This document shows, piece after piece, positions 30,924-39,217 of a stretch of DNA of 40,282 nt; position 1 is the first letter of the stretch, and each line of letters opens with the position of its first letter. The notes under the pieces were generated by a model. That model did not search any database, was not told where the DNA came from, and saw only the letters and a program-made list of their open reading frames with translations. The stretch is from an uncultured Desulfohalobiaceae bacterium (GTDB lineage: Bacteria; Desulfobacterota; Desulfovibrionia; Desulfovibrionales; Desulfothermaceae), in the NCBI GenBank assembly GCA_913055815.1, contig CAJXKR010000002.1, positions 1-40,282 on the forward strand, in the 5' to 3' direction. A program made the position numbers and the translations under genes.

Positions 30924-33161
30924 TTATCCATAGATCCAGATTAGATAGCCTAGCATCATAAACAGCAAAACAGGTTGCAACGCTCGAATGCCCCATTCCA
31001 AAACCCGATATAATCTTTCATTTTTATAATAAAATGCGGTGCGTACTGCAATGGTAACCATGATCCCGATAAGAAGCCACATATAGACAAAGAAATACAC
31101 ATAGTCGATTGACACCAGATAACCAATATTGGGGAGTTGATCAGCCGTCATCAGGCTCAAGGAGACCGTGGTTAACAGCAGGATGACCCCCAAATTAAGC
31201 CTGGCGGCAAAAGGCGGACCCTCGGGAACAATAAAAGTCATGGCGTAGCCAAGAATAAAAATAAAGAACAAGGGGACCATGTTCTTGAATATGTAGCTGG
31301 CGGCATTGCGTTCGATCTTTGCCATGACATTGAACCGGGAATAAGTTATGCCCGTATCAGCATCGGAGTGGAACAGACGGGGATTCCCCAGTGTGGAGTC
31401 TGCCACTCCAATATCCGAATAGGCAAGGATATCTTGCAGTTGCCATTTGTTTTCTCCCTGAAAACCCGAGTGCTGCTGCAACCGGCTTAAGAGACTGCTT
31501 CCTTTGTGCCGTTGCATACCAATGTCGTCTGCCACAAAAATAAGCCGCTCCCTGTTGAGTTCTTTGTGCCGGAAGCGGATACGCAGGGTTTGCTCGTCAA
31601 AGGGGTAGTTGTGAAACTGAAATGGCTCCTGGAATTCAGACTTCACCCGGTAGGCACGGTAGTGCATATCGTCCACGGTGGTAGCCCTCATGGGATCAAC
31701 ATTTTCTCCCAACTGCACATCACTGTTAAAGAACTCGATCTTGGAGTAGTCCAGTGGATTCACATGCCGGAACCAAATGTAAAAGTCTGCGATAAAGCTC
31801 TCATTTTTTTGGTCAATGTGCACGATCTCATTTATATCCAGCCCGGTATAAACCACATCTGTTTTATAAAACAGATCATCCTGAAATGAAAGTAGATTGC
31901 CCTTCTGGATATGTTTGTCTACATCAAGGAGTTGGTCCGGATTGAGCACCGGGGTGAGTTGCACCGGGGCGGAAACGAGATTGTCCCTGACGTAGAGCCC
32001 AAAGGGTGAGGGATTGTCTGCATTGCCCTGTGCATCGAAATATATATGCCCGGTAACACCGGTATAGGACTTGTCTGGATTGGAATAACCTTGCAGGATA
32101 TCCCGCAGCTGCCTCCGCTGGCTGGAGAGTTCAGCATCCGGGTCTACACGCTCCAGGGCCTGCAGGACAAGTCCTGCGGCATCATAATTGCTTGCGCTCA
32201 AAGCATCTGGCTCTTGGTCATGTTCGTGTATGAAATCACGGCTGAATTGTTGGGCTTTCCTGTTGGCGATATCCCGGATAAAATAGGTAGTGGTGTAGAT
32301 CCCGTTGGTGTAGTCACCTGCATCTTCGGAGTCGCTTAGACCTGAAGCCACTTCCTTGGGAAATGTACCCAGCCCCAGGGAATCGCCCCCCAAAACAGGT
32401 ATATCCAGATTGGATTTTTGAAGACGTCGCACCAAATCCGCCGCCTCTTTATCCAGCAAGGCCACATACATCCCGCCGGAGTCTTTATCCTTTTGCAATT
32501 GCTCGATAATCCTGTCCAATTTTTGGGATACATTGTCCTCAAGAGAATTGATCCCCCAGTTATTCTTGATATTCAAGTCCAATTCCCGGGCAGCGGAACG
32601 AAAAGATTGCATCAATGTCCGGCCATAGGCATCATCTTCATATACGATGTTCACATCCGACTGATTCAAGACCCCGGACATATACAGAGCAGAGAGCTTA
32701 CCCTGCAACCTGTTGTCCGAGACTACCCGAAAATACCAGGGATTGCCTTCAGTAACATCAGGCGCGGCTGCACTCCCGGTTACTGCCGGAATCCCCCTGT
32801 CTTGATATATTTCACCTCCTTGCAGGGACAAGGAACTGTAATAGTGACCGATAACCGCCAGGCACCGGCTCTCATCAGCGATCCTCCTTGCCTGTTTGCG
32901 GGCCAACTTTTTGTCGTGCTTGTTGTCATAGACTTCAACAACAACTTCCCTACCCCGGATTCCTCCCTTGTCATTGATATTTTGCACCTGCAGGCGGACT
33001 CCGTTCACCATGGCATTACCGCTTTTTTTATCCTTGCCGCTCATGGGACCGATGACAGCAATACGCAGTGGCTCCTGGGCCTGGGCAACAGAAGAGATAC
33101 TGATGAGAATGGTTAGGCAGGCTATTGCCACTTTGATATAAAAGCTAAAGTAAGTATACAA
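30924..33161 (-). CDS. Periplasmic binding domain fused to a pentameric ligand-gated ion channel (Pro/Cys-loop receptor family)
   Basis: 745 residues. Signal peptide 1-29 (AQAQ at its end). Residues 31 to about 405 are a type-1 periplasmic binding protein of the branched-chain amino-acid (LivJ) class: LRIAVIGPMSGKDKKSGNAM, AVIGHYYSS, IPAVTGSAAAP, YEDDAYGRTLMQSF, SASNYDAAGLVLQAL. Residues about 430-620 match the channel's beta-sandwich: VYTGLDINEIVHIDQKNESF, ADFYIWFR, and the Pro-loop NYPFDEQ at 518-524. Four TM helices follow: M1 622-644 with the conserved Pro630, M2 652-672 (Arg654 = 0', Leu663 = 9'), M3 681-706, M4 about 725-744. Where GLIC and ELIC have Glu at the inner mouth of M2, this has Ala-Ala-Arg, like the P-A-R of anion-selective animal receptors. 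The start is TTG 33161 with GGGGA 9 bases upstream. It is flanked by a chemoreceptor and a divergent hybrid kinase. Confidence 0.93.
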   Translation of the reverse strand: MYTYFSFYIKVAIACLTILISISSVAQAQEPLRIAVIGPMSGKDKKSGNAMVNGVRLQVQNINDKGGIRGREVVVEVYDNKHDKKLARKQARRIADESRCLAVIGHYYSSLSLQGGEIYQDRGIPAVTGSAAAPDVTEGNPWYFRVVSDNRLQGKLSALYMSGVLNQSDVNIVYEDDAYGRTLMQSFRSAARELDLNIKNNWGINSLEDNVSQKLDRIIEQLQKDKDSGGMYVALLDKEAADLVRRLQKSNLDIPVLGGDSLGLGTFPKEVASGLSDSEDAGDYTNGIYTTTYFIRDIANRKAQQFSRDFIHEHDQEPDALSASNYDAAGLVLQALERVDPDAELSSQRRQLRDILQGYSNPDKSYTGVTGHIYFDAQGNADNPSPFGLYVRDNLVSAPVQLTPVLNPDQLLDVDKHIQKGNLLSFQDDLFYKTDVVYTGLDINEIVHIDQKNESFIADFYIWFRHVNPLDYSKIEFFNSDVQLGENVDPMRATTVDDMHYRAYRVKSEFQEPFQFHNYPFDEQTLRIRFRHKELNRERLIFVADDIGMQRHKGSSLLSRLQQHSGFQGENKWQLQDILAYSDIGVADSTLGNPRLFHSDADTGITYSRFNVMAKIERNAASYIFKNMVPLFFIFILGYAMTFIVPEGPPFAARLNLGVILLLTTVSLSLMTADQLPNIGYLVSIDYVYFFVYMWLLIGIMVTIAVRTAFYYKNERLYRVLEWGIRALQPVLLFMMLGYLIWIYG

Positions 33162-33682
33162 AAGAGCATTCCCCTTTGTGTATAAGGTCCTAGTCGTAAC
33201 TGGCAGGACTCAAACACAGCCGAACGGACAATTACCCGGGTTCAACTTTAATATTTTTTTGAGAAATGGCTTAATATTTGACTTGGTTATTTTAGAATTG
33301 TATAGACCTCGCATGATGTCAAGGGAAATATTGCTGCAAATCCAGAAAGACAATTTGATACTTGTTCTCGCTTATCTTTATATTTAAACCTTTCTTACGG
33401 GAATAGTATACATCTCAAGAGTAAATAATTCATTTTTTAAATCAAAACCCACACTGCAATAAATCTTTATAATTAAAAGAATAAAACAATACAGAAACAA
33501 TCTTTAAACTATCGGATTTTAATCTAGTTCCCATCCGGAAACTCCTAATTTCCGGATTTCGTTGTGCTTCCCGGATATAACTAACAAATCCCCACAAGAA
33601 CAATTTCTAATTGCTTAAACAGTTTTTATCTAATATATTCTGAATCAAAATACCAAAGTGTATTCTGCAACAAGGAGCCTTA
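33162..33682. other. Divergent intergenic region with a perfect dyad, no gene seen
   Basis: 521 bases between the channel gene and the hybrid kinase gene. A perfect 9-bp dyad ATCCGGAAA-N7-TTTCCGGAT lies at 33533-33557, without a U-run, and could be an operator or a mRNA hairpin. It is followed by TTCGTTGTG, a string also found in the dispersed repeats. No open frame looks real. Confidence 0.45.
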
Positions 33683-36600
33683 ATGAACTCAAACCTAGAT
33701 CCCCAGCAATGGGGGAAATCTCTTTTTGATGCAGTCACGGAACTAGTGACCACTCTGGATCTTAATATGCGGATCCAGTGGGCCAATCAGGATACTGCCA
33801 AGTCAGTAAATGAAAATCCCGAGAACCTGCTGGGACATTATTGCTTCCAGGTCTGGTACAATCGGGACATCCCCTGTGAAGAGTGCCCGGTCCAAATGAC
33901 CATACAGACCGGGGAATCCCAAGAAAGCGAAGTGGCATCACCCGACGGCAAGTATCAACATGTAAGGACCTATCCACTGAACTCCCAGGAGGGAAATTTA
34001 GAGGGAGTTGCCGTGCTTGGCAGGGATATCACCGAGTGGAAGCAGATGGAAAAGGAACTGCAGCAGCGAAGATCTGAATTGGAAAAGCAGGAAGAGCTGT
34101 ACCGCAGTCTGGTGGAAGATCATCCCTATTTTGTTGAACGCTTCCTGCCTGATACCACGATTATTTTTGCCAACAACGCCATGGCGGAATCCATTGGCTA
34201 TCCCCCTGAACAGCTCAAGGGCCGGAAATGGATAGATTTCATTCCCGAGGAGGAGCGCACCCTGATTCTGGAACAACTGGCAGAACTGACTCCTGAAGAT
34301 TCGATTTGCAGCTACGAGAATTCCTGTTTTGCCAGTAATGGTTCCAAGCGTTTGCACAGCTGGACCCACCAGGCCTTTTTCGACGACCAGGGTGAAATTA
34401 GCTACTTTCAGTCAGTCGGAACGGATGTCACGGAACGCAAACAGGCAGAAAGGGCCCTGCAAGAGTGGGAAAACTACTACCGCACCATATTCGAGACTTC
34501 GGGCTCGGCAATGTTTATTATTGAACACGATACCACCATTTCCCTCGCCAATTCAAACTTCGAACGAATGACCGGATATTCCAGACAGGAAGTCGAGGGG
34601 AAGAAATCCTGGACCGAGTTCGTGCACCCGGATGATGTGACCTGGATGAAGGAAAAGCACTACTTTCGAAGGCAATATCCCTCCGGAATCCCACTTGAAT
34701 ACGAATTCCGCTTCTTTGCACGCAATGGCGAACTGCGTCATGCCTATCTAACCATCGATTTGATCCCGGAGACTACAAAGAGCGTGGTTTCGGTTGTAGA
34801 CATAACAGAACGCAAAAACACCGAAGCAGCCATGCGCCGTTCCGAGAACTACTACCGCGCCATATTCGAGACTTCGGGGGCGATAATGTTTATTGTTGAA
34901 GAGGACACCACCATTTCGCATGTCAACTCCAACTTCGAGAATTTGACCGGATATTCCAGACAAGAGGTAGAGGGGGAAAAATCCTGGACCGAGTTCGTAA
35001 ACCCCGGTGATCTGGAATGGCTGCAGGAATACAATTATTCGCTGCGCCAGCATCCAAATACGGCACCACGCCAGAATGAAATAAACATAACCAACCGCCA
35101 AGGAGAAAGCAAGGATCTGTATTTGGCAGCAGCCAGGATACCGGGGAGCAATCAAAGGGTCGTCTCATGTATTGACATCACCGAAAGCAAGCGGGCAGAG
35201 GATTTGTTGCGGGAGAGCGAGGAACAATACCGCCTACTGGTGGAAAACGCCTTTGAAGGTATCGGGGTTGCTCAAGACGGTGAATTTAAATGGATAAATC
35301 CACGCATAGTCGAAATGATGGGTTGTTCCCAAGAAGAACTAACCACTATCTCTATTTTCGATTTTGTGCACCCGGAAGACAAAGAAGCAGTGATAAAAAA
35401 ACATTACCAGAGGATGCAGGAAATCAAGCCGCCTAGAATATACTCCTTCAGAATCTTGAGCCCTCAAAACGAAGTCCTGTGGTGCCAGGTATCAGTGATT
35501 GGCATAAATTGGCAGGGCAGGCCAGCGGATTTATGCTTTTTCTCCGATATATCCCAGCAAAAAAGGATCGAATCTGAACTGGAAGAGGCGAAACAAAGAG
35601 CAGAAGCAGCCAACAGATCCAAATCCGAGTTTTTGGCCAATATGAGCCACGAGATTCGTACGCCTCTAAACGGTATCCTGGGAATGTTGCAATTATTAAA
35701 GACCTCTGCCCTGGATGAACAGCAAGAAAGATTCGTAGACACCGGCCTGGATTCAACAAGACGGCTTAACAGGCTTTTGACCGATATCCTGGACCTCTCC
35801 AAGATCGAGGCAAACAAACTGGTAATCAAGCAGGAGGAATTCGTATTTACTGATGTGATACAAACCATAAGGGATATTTTTAATCAACTCACCCAAAAGA
35901 ACCAGAATGAAATCAATATCAGCCTGGACGAGAACATCCCGGAAATGCTAATCGGGGACAGCACCCGCCTGAATCAGATCCTGTTCAATCTGGTGGGCAA
36001 TGCAAATAAATATACCCAAAACGGCCAGATTGGATTGGAAGTGTCTCTATTGCCAGCTGTACAGCCTGACAACTGCAGACTACTGTTCGTGATCGCGGAC
36101 AATGGACAAGGAATCCCTGAAGACAGGATAGACAGGATCTTTGACATATTCACCCAGGGCAGCGATGCCTCTTACACCCGGGAATTTGAAGGCGCCGGCC
36201 TGGGCCTTCCCCTGGTCAAAAGGCTCGTGGATTTGATGAACGGCAGTATATCCCTTAGCAGCAAAGAGGGTGAAGGGACCACGGTTTATGTCAGCCTCCC
36301 CTTCGGGATACCGGAGTCCATGCAGCAAGACACGGATGACTCGCAGGCCGCTGAAAAGCCCTTTACAGCAAGCAATTCACGCGTGCTAGTGGTGGACGAC
36401 GACGAAACAACCCAACTCTATATTAAGCGCCTGCTGGAAATGCAGGGTGTTGCAACCAACGTGGCAGAGGACGGGAAAGAAGCCCTGGATTGGCTTGAAA
36501 AAGATGATTTCGACTGCATCTTGATGGATGTGCAAATGCCTGTACTGGACGGTGTAGAGGCAACAAAAAAGATCCGCTCTTCAAATGCGGACTTCAAAAA

Positions 36601-36739
36601 AATACCCATTGTCGCCATGACGGCTTACGCCATGACCGGAGACCGGGAAAAATTCCTGCAGGCAGGCATGGACGACTATATTGCCAAGCCGGTGGACAGG
36701 GATGGACTTTTGGCAATACTGGAGAGAAATATAAATTAA
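33683..36739 (+). CDS. Soluble hybrid histidine kinase with five PAS domains and a receiver
   Basis: 1018 residues, no membrane segment. Five PAS domains: about 10-125 (with HYCFQVWYNRDIPCEECPV, a Cys-containing PAS variant), 135-255, 262-380, 387-505 and 510-635, joined by short coiled coils such as ITEWKQMEKELQQRR. PAS3 and PAS4 are near duplicates (YYRTIFETSGSAMFIIEHDT and YYRAIFETSGAIMFIVEEDT). HisKA follows with His656 in FLANMSHEIRTPLNGILGM, an ATPase domain (NLVGNANKYTQNG, DNGQGIPEDR, GAGLGLPLVKRL) and a receiver with Asp949 in CILMDVQMPVLDG and Lys in DYIAKPVDRDG. AAGGAG lies 5 bases before the ATG. It is divergent from the channel gene; the signal is unknown. Confidence 0.95.
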   Translation: MNSNLDPQQWGKSLFDAVTELVTTLDLNMRIQWANQDTAKSVNENPENLLGHYCFQVWYNRDIPCEECPVQMTIQTGESQESEVASPDGKYQHVRTYPLNSQEGNLEGVAVLGRDITEWKQMEKELQQRRSELEKQEELYRSLVEDHPYFVERFLPDTTIIFANNAMAESIGYPPEQLKGRKWIDFIPEEERTLILEQLAELTPEDSICSYENSCFASNGSKRLHSWTHQAFFDDQGEISYFQSVGTDVTERKQAERALQEWENYYRTIFETSGSAMFIIEHDTTISLANSNFERMTGYSRQEVEGKKSWTEFVHPDDVTWMKEKHYFRRQYPSGIPLEYEFRFFARNGELRHAYLTIDLIPETTKSVVSVVDITERKNTEAAMRRSENYYRAIFETSGAIMFIVEEDTTISHVNSNFENLTGYSRQEVEGEKSWTEFVNPGDLEWLQEYNYSLRQHPNTAPRQNEINITNRQGESKDLYLAAARIPGSNQRVVSCIDITESKRAEDLLRESEEQYRLLVENAFEGIGVAQDGEFKWINPRIVEMMGCSQEELTTISIFDFVHPEDKEAVIKKHYQRMQEIKPPRIYSFRILSPQNEVLWCQVSVIGINWQGRPADLCFFSDISQQKRIESELEEAKQRAEAANRSKSEFLANMSHEIRTPLNGILGMLQLLKTSALDEQQERFVDTGLDSTRRLNRLLTDILDLSKIEANKLVIKQEEFVFTDVIQTIRDIFNQLTQKNQNEINISLDENIPEMLIGDSTRLNQILFNLVGNANKYTQNGQIGLEVSLLPAVQPDNCRLLFVIADNGQGIPEDRIDRIFDIFTQGSDASYTREFEGAGLGLPLVKRLVDLMNGSISLSSKEGEGTTVYVSLPFGIPESMQQDTDDSQAAEKPFTASNSRVLVVDDDETTQLYIKRLLEMQGVATNVAEDGKEALDWLEKDDFDCILMDVQMPVLDGVEATKKIRSSNADFKKIPIVAMTAYAMTGDREKFLQAGMDDYIAKPVDRDGLLAILERNIN

Positions 36740-36993
36740 AGTTATACTGCTAAACCCAGGAATAAAAAACACTTGCATCAAGGAGCCAAGATGAACGATG
36801 GACCTTGATCTGTCTAGAGCGTCAGGAAAACTCCCTTCTTGATTTTGTCAGGCTTTTGCAAGAGCCGGATGGGAACTTCTAATGCACAATGCACGGTCAA
36901 ACTCAGCAGCTACCGTATCCATTCTAGCCAATAACCAGTTGACACCCCAGGATAAAATTGCCGCAACTCTAAACAGGTCCAGTATGTTTTGCT

Positions 36994-37022
36994 TCCGGGA
37001 AGGGGCACAACCCCTTCCCGGA
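36994..37022. terminator. GC-rich hairpin between convergent genes
   Basis: A perfect 12-bp stem (TCCGGGAAGGGG and CCCCTTCCCGGA) with a 5-base loop, ending 6 bases from the stop of the small exported protein gene on the minus strand. It is the probable terminator for that gene and perhaps for the hybrid kinase. The stretch 36740-36993 has no gene; it holds a stray ribosome site plus ATG at 36791 that stops after five codons. Confidence 0.65.
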
Positions 37023-37028
37023 CATATA

Positions 37029-37328
37029 TTAATCAACTTCCACTGAATAGTATCCCGGGCCCACAATCACCGTCTTGCCATCGGAAATAAAATATACAGT
37101 GGGACTGCCCTGATTGCTGTCAATCTTGAAATTTCCGGTCCAGACCTTCCTGCTTCCGTCATGGCCGGTCCAGACTACTTTTCTCTTTAATCCCATGGTG
37201 GAACTTTGAATACTCTTCATTTTCCTCTGACAACTCTCGCAGCCGTATACTCCGGAGAAGATAACAAACACGCTAAAAAGTGCCAGAATAACAAGTGTAA
37301 ACTTACCTGCCATACCTTTTGCCTCCAT
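37029..37328 (-). CDS. Small exported protein of unknown function
   Basis: 99 residues. A hydrophobic N-terminal segment (TLVILALFSVFVIFSGVYG) is followed by Cys-Glu-Ser-Cys, so the protein is either a lipoprotein (the lipobox VYGC is atypical) or a secreted protein with a CxxC pair. The mature part is basic and likely beta-rich: KRKVVWTGHDGSRKVWTGNF, IDSNQGSPTVYFISDGKTV, with two WTG repeats. I recognise no family. AAAGGAG lies 7 bases before the ATG at 37328, so this start is preferred to the Met six residues later. It is transcribed alone; 37329-37580 upstream has no gene. Confidence 0.75.
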   Translation of the reverse strand: MEAKGMAGKFTLVILALFSVFVIFSGVYGCESCQRKMKSIQSSTMGLKRKVVWTGHDGSRKVWTGNFKIDSNQGSPTVYFISDGKTVIVGPGYYSVEVD

Positions 37329-37580
37329 GATTTAACTCCTTTCTGATTTTATTTTTAATACAAGTTATAAAGCTGGACTTTATTCACTTAATCGATTCTG
37401 AACAAAATCCACCTTTCTGCATCTCAGATTAAAATTCACTACCAAACCCCTTGGCAATAGCTGTAACCTAACAAAAGGCAGTAATGCCATCTGGCCGGGA
37501 ATTTTATATTTGCTGAACCTATGCCAATGACTGCCTGTAAAAACCTGCTGAAAGTTTACAACAAATACCCGGCTTTGAAT

Positions 37581-38087
37581 TCAAGCGTTTATCTCCTTGA
37601 ACTCTTCCCTGTCAGCTCCGCAAACCGGGCACTTCTTGGGAGCCTTGCTCTCGTTCACATAGCCGCAAACCTGGCAAACATAGTATTCCTTCACTTCGTC
37701 CTTCATTACATGGTACATTGCCTGATCGTACAACTTGGCATGCTTTTTCTCCGCGTCCTTGGCCCGGCTAAAAGTCAAGGATGCGTCCTGTTCCCCTTCC
37801 TGTTCCGCATCCTTTACAAAATCAGGGTATTCGTTTTCACTTATGGACACCTCCCTGTTAAAGGACTCCAGCAAATTGGTTTCCGTATCCTTGATCACAA
37901 TATCCTGCAACAGGTTCAAGTGATTGCTTGCATGGACTCTTTCGGCCTCTGCTATAGCCTTGAACAAAAGTTCTGCCTGTTCCTCGCCCTCCTCCCGTGC
38001 TTTCTCCGCATAGGCCAAGAGCCGGAAATACGCCTTTGCCTCGCCTACAAAAGCCTTGTAAACATTTTCCCTGGTTTTTTCCTGCAT
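37581..38087 (-). CDS. Rubrerythrin
   Basis: A 168-residue non-haem iron peroxidase that reduces hydrogen peroxide in the cytoplasm of anaerobes. The ferritin-like four-helix domain carries the di-iron ligands in EAKAYFRLLAYAEKAREEG, AIAEAERVHASNHLNLL and SRAKDAEKKHAKLYDQAM. The C-terminal rubredoxin-like domain binds one Fe by VCQVCGYVNESKAPKKCPVCG (split: VCQVCGY near 137-143 and KCPVCG near 153-158). Length and order match classical rubrerythrins. It appears monocistronic. I saw no clear PerR-type site upstream. Confidence 0.97.
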   Translation of the reverse strand: MQEKTRENVYKAFVGEAKAYFRLLAYAEKAREEGEEQAELLFKAIAEAERVHASNHLNLLQDIVIKDTETNLLESFNREVSISENEYPDFVKDAEQEGEQDASLTFSRAKDAEKKHAKLYDQAMYHVMKDEVKEYYVCQVCGYVNESKAPKKCPVCGADREEFKEINA

Positions 38088-38304
38088 AAGACTTCTCCAA
38101 TAAGATTTAAATTAGTTCAATATGTTAAAACACTGCAACCAACAGATTTTACTTCCCTCAAGGTATACTATGCTAGTTGGAACAGTCTATAAATAAATAT
38201 CCATAAGATCAAGACAGCATTGTTATATATCAGCAATTCTAATTTTAAAAAATGTAACACCAACGCGAAAATTTTATATTAACTTACTGGTGTAACAACA
38301 TGTA

Positions 38305-38413
38305 TTTAAGCCGCAGCCGGGTGGTTCGCAGTGCGACTTGCTTAGCTTGCGACGTTTTAAACGTCGTAAGCTAAGCACCCGGAGCAAAAGCGAGCTACCC
38401 GGCAAGGCTTAAA
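38305..38413. repeat. Nested multi-branched inverted-repeat element
   Basis: An intergenic element with an outer stem TTTAAGCC (38305-38312) / GGCTTAAA (38406-38413), a second stem CCGGGT (38317-38322) / ACCCGG (38397-38402), and a central 37-base near-perfect hairpin at 38340-38376 (GCTTAGCTTGCGACGTTT paired with AAACGTCGTAAGCTAAGC, one G-U). ACCCGG occurs again at 38377-38382, and TCGCAGTGCGA forms a small side hairpin. It could be a REP/BIME-like mobile repeat or a structured RNA. The rest of 38088-38630 shows no gene. Confidence 0.7.
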
Positions 38414-38630
38414 GTTAGTGTTAAAAAATATTCAGTTTGGGCTGGATTAAAATTAGAATTACTGGTTATATATTTCCAAACTCCCAGCACAACAACACTG
38501 CAAATATACCACGGGGATCGGAAAAAGCAATAATCCGAGCTTTTTTTAAGAATATTTCTTTGCTACCATGCGGTATTATTTAATTCAGGAAAAGTTCTGC
38601 TTGTAAAACGATTAAATTGAATCTGTTGAT

Positions 38631-38864
38631 ATGCTGACTATACATTGCTCCGGCTGCAAGAGGAAACTGTACAAATACCGCAAGGTCGGTTCCGGAAAGG
38701 TCCTGCGCTGCCACAAAAAGAGAATAAACCAGATATATAACTGCGAGTTTTGTGCCCAGGCAATATGGTGTAAATGCGGTCAACGTATTGGCATTGACAA
38801 GGGCTTGTATTACAAGATGATCACCAACGCCTTTACTTACACCGGAACCAAGGACACGAAATAA
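38631..38864 (+). CDS. Small zinc-ribbon-like protein
   Basis: 77 residues, basic, with several Cys pairs: CSGCKRKLYKY near the start, a lone Cys in VLRCHKK, then NCEFCAQAIWCKCGQRIGID. These can form one or two zinc ribbons, as in small RNA- or DNA-binding proteins. The KVGSGKVLRCHKKRI stretch is strongly basic. I cannot name a function. No clear ribosome site lies before the ATG, but the Cys spacing and codon sense argue for a real gene. Neighbours are not informative. Confidence 0.7.
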   Translation: MLTIHCSGCKRKLYKYRKVGSGKVLRCHKKRINQIYNCEFCAQAIWCKCGQRIGIDKGLYYKMITNAFTYTGTKDTK

Positions 38865-38957
38865 CCTGGCACCACCATTTTTGGGTAAATGTTTGGATGC
38901 CAAGACCTTAACCCACATGACCTACGGGCCAGAACGAAATCTGGAATAGCTGTTAAA

Positions 38958-39159
38958 TTGTTCTCGACTACGAAGTAGCGAGAACAACTCCTTCATTTTA
39001 ACTCCCATGCCCTGGCGGGCACAACGAAGCATGGGCAATCTCGTCAACAAACACTTTTGTAGCGAGAAAAGGTACTCAACTTGTTGAATAAACAGGCTAT
39101 TGGTTCTTTTTCTTACTTAAAACCTTAACACTCTAAAACATAAAACTTTTTCATGTTAA
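38958..39159 (-). repeat. Inverted copy of the modular dispersed repeat with flanking hairpin
   Basis: Read on the minus strand, 39159-39066 is identical over 94 bases to 12959-13052. It continues with a TCTCG...CGAGA hairpin like the one in unit 1 at 12892-12920 and with TTCGTTGTGCCCGCCAGGGC and GGGAGTTAA. A further hairpin at 38958-38987 (TTGTTCTCG-A-CTAC-GAA-GTAG-CGAGAACAA) closes the element. It fills most of the gap 38865-39217; no gene is there. Confidence 0.8.
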
Positions 39160-39217
39160 ACTTTCACAAGCAGACCTTTAGCAACAGCTTATTGGCCTGC
39201 CTATCCGGAGTTGTTTT

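Noticed and set aside
36783-36857. Ribosome site plus ATG (AAGGAGCCAAGATGAAC) resembling the start of the hybrid kinase gene
   Set aside because: The frame stops after five codons and other frames give no recognisable protein; possibly a relic of duplication but not supportable as a gene.
37521-38192. Plus-strand open frame of 223 codons
   Set aside because: Antisense to rubrerythrin, which has all its metal ligands; no ribosome site.
38580-38918. Minus-strand open frame of 112 codons
   Set aside because: Antisense to the zinc-ribbon gene, whose Cys spacing is far more convincing.
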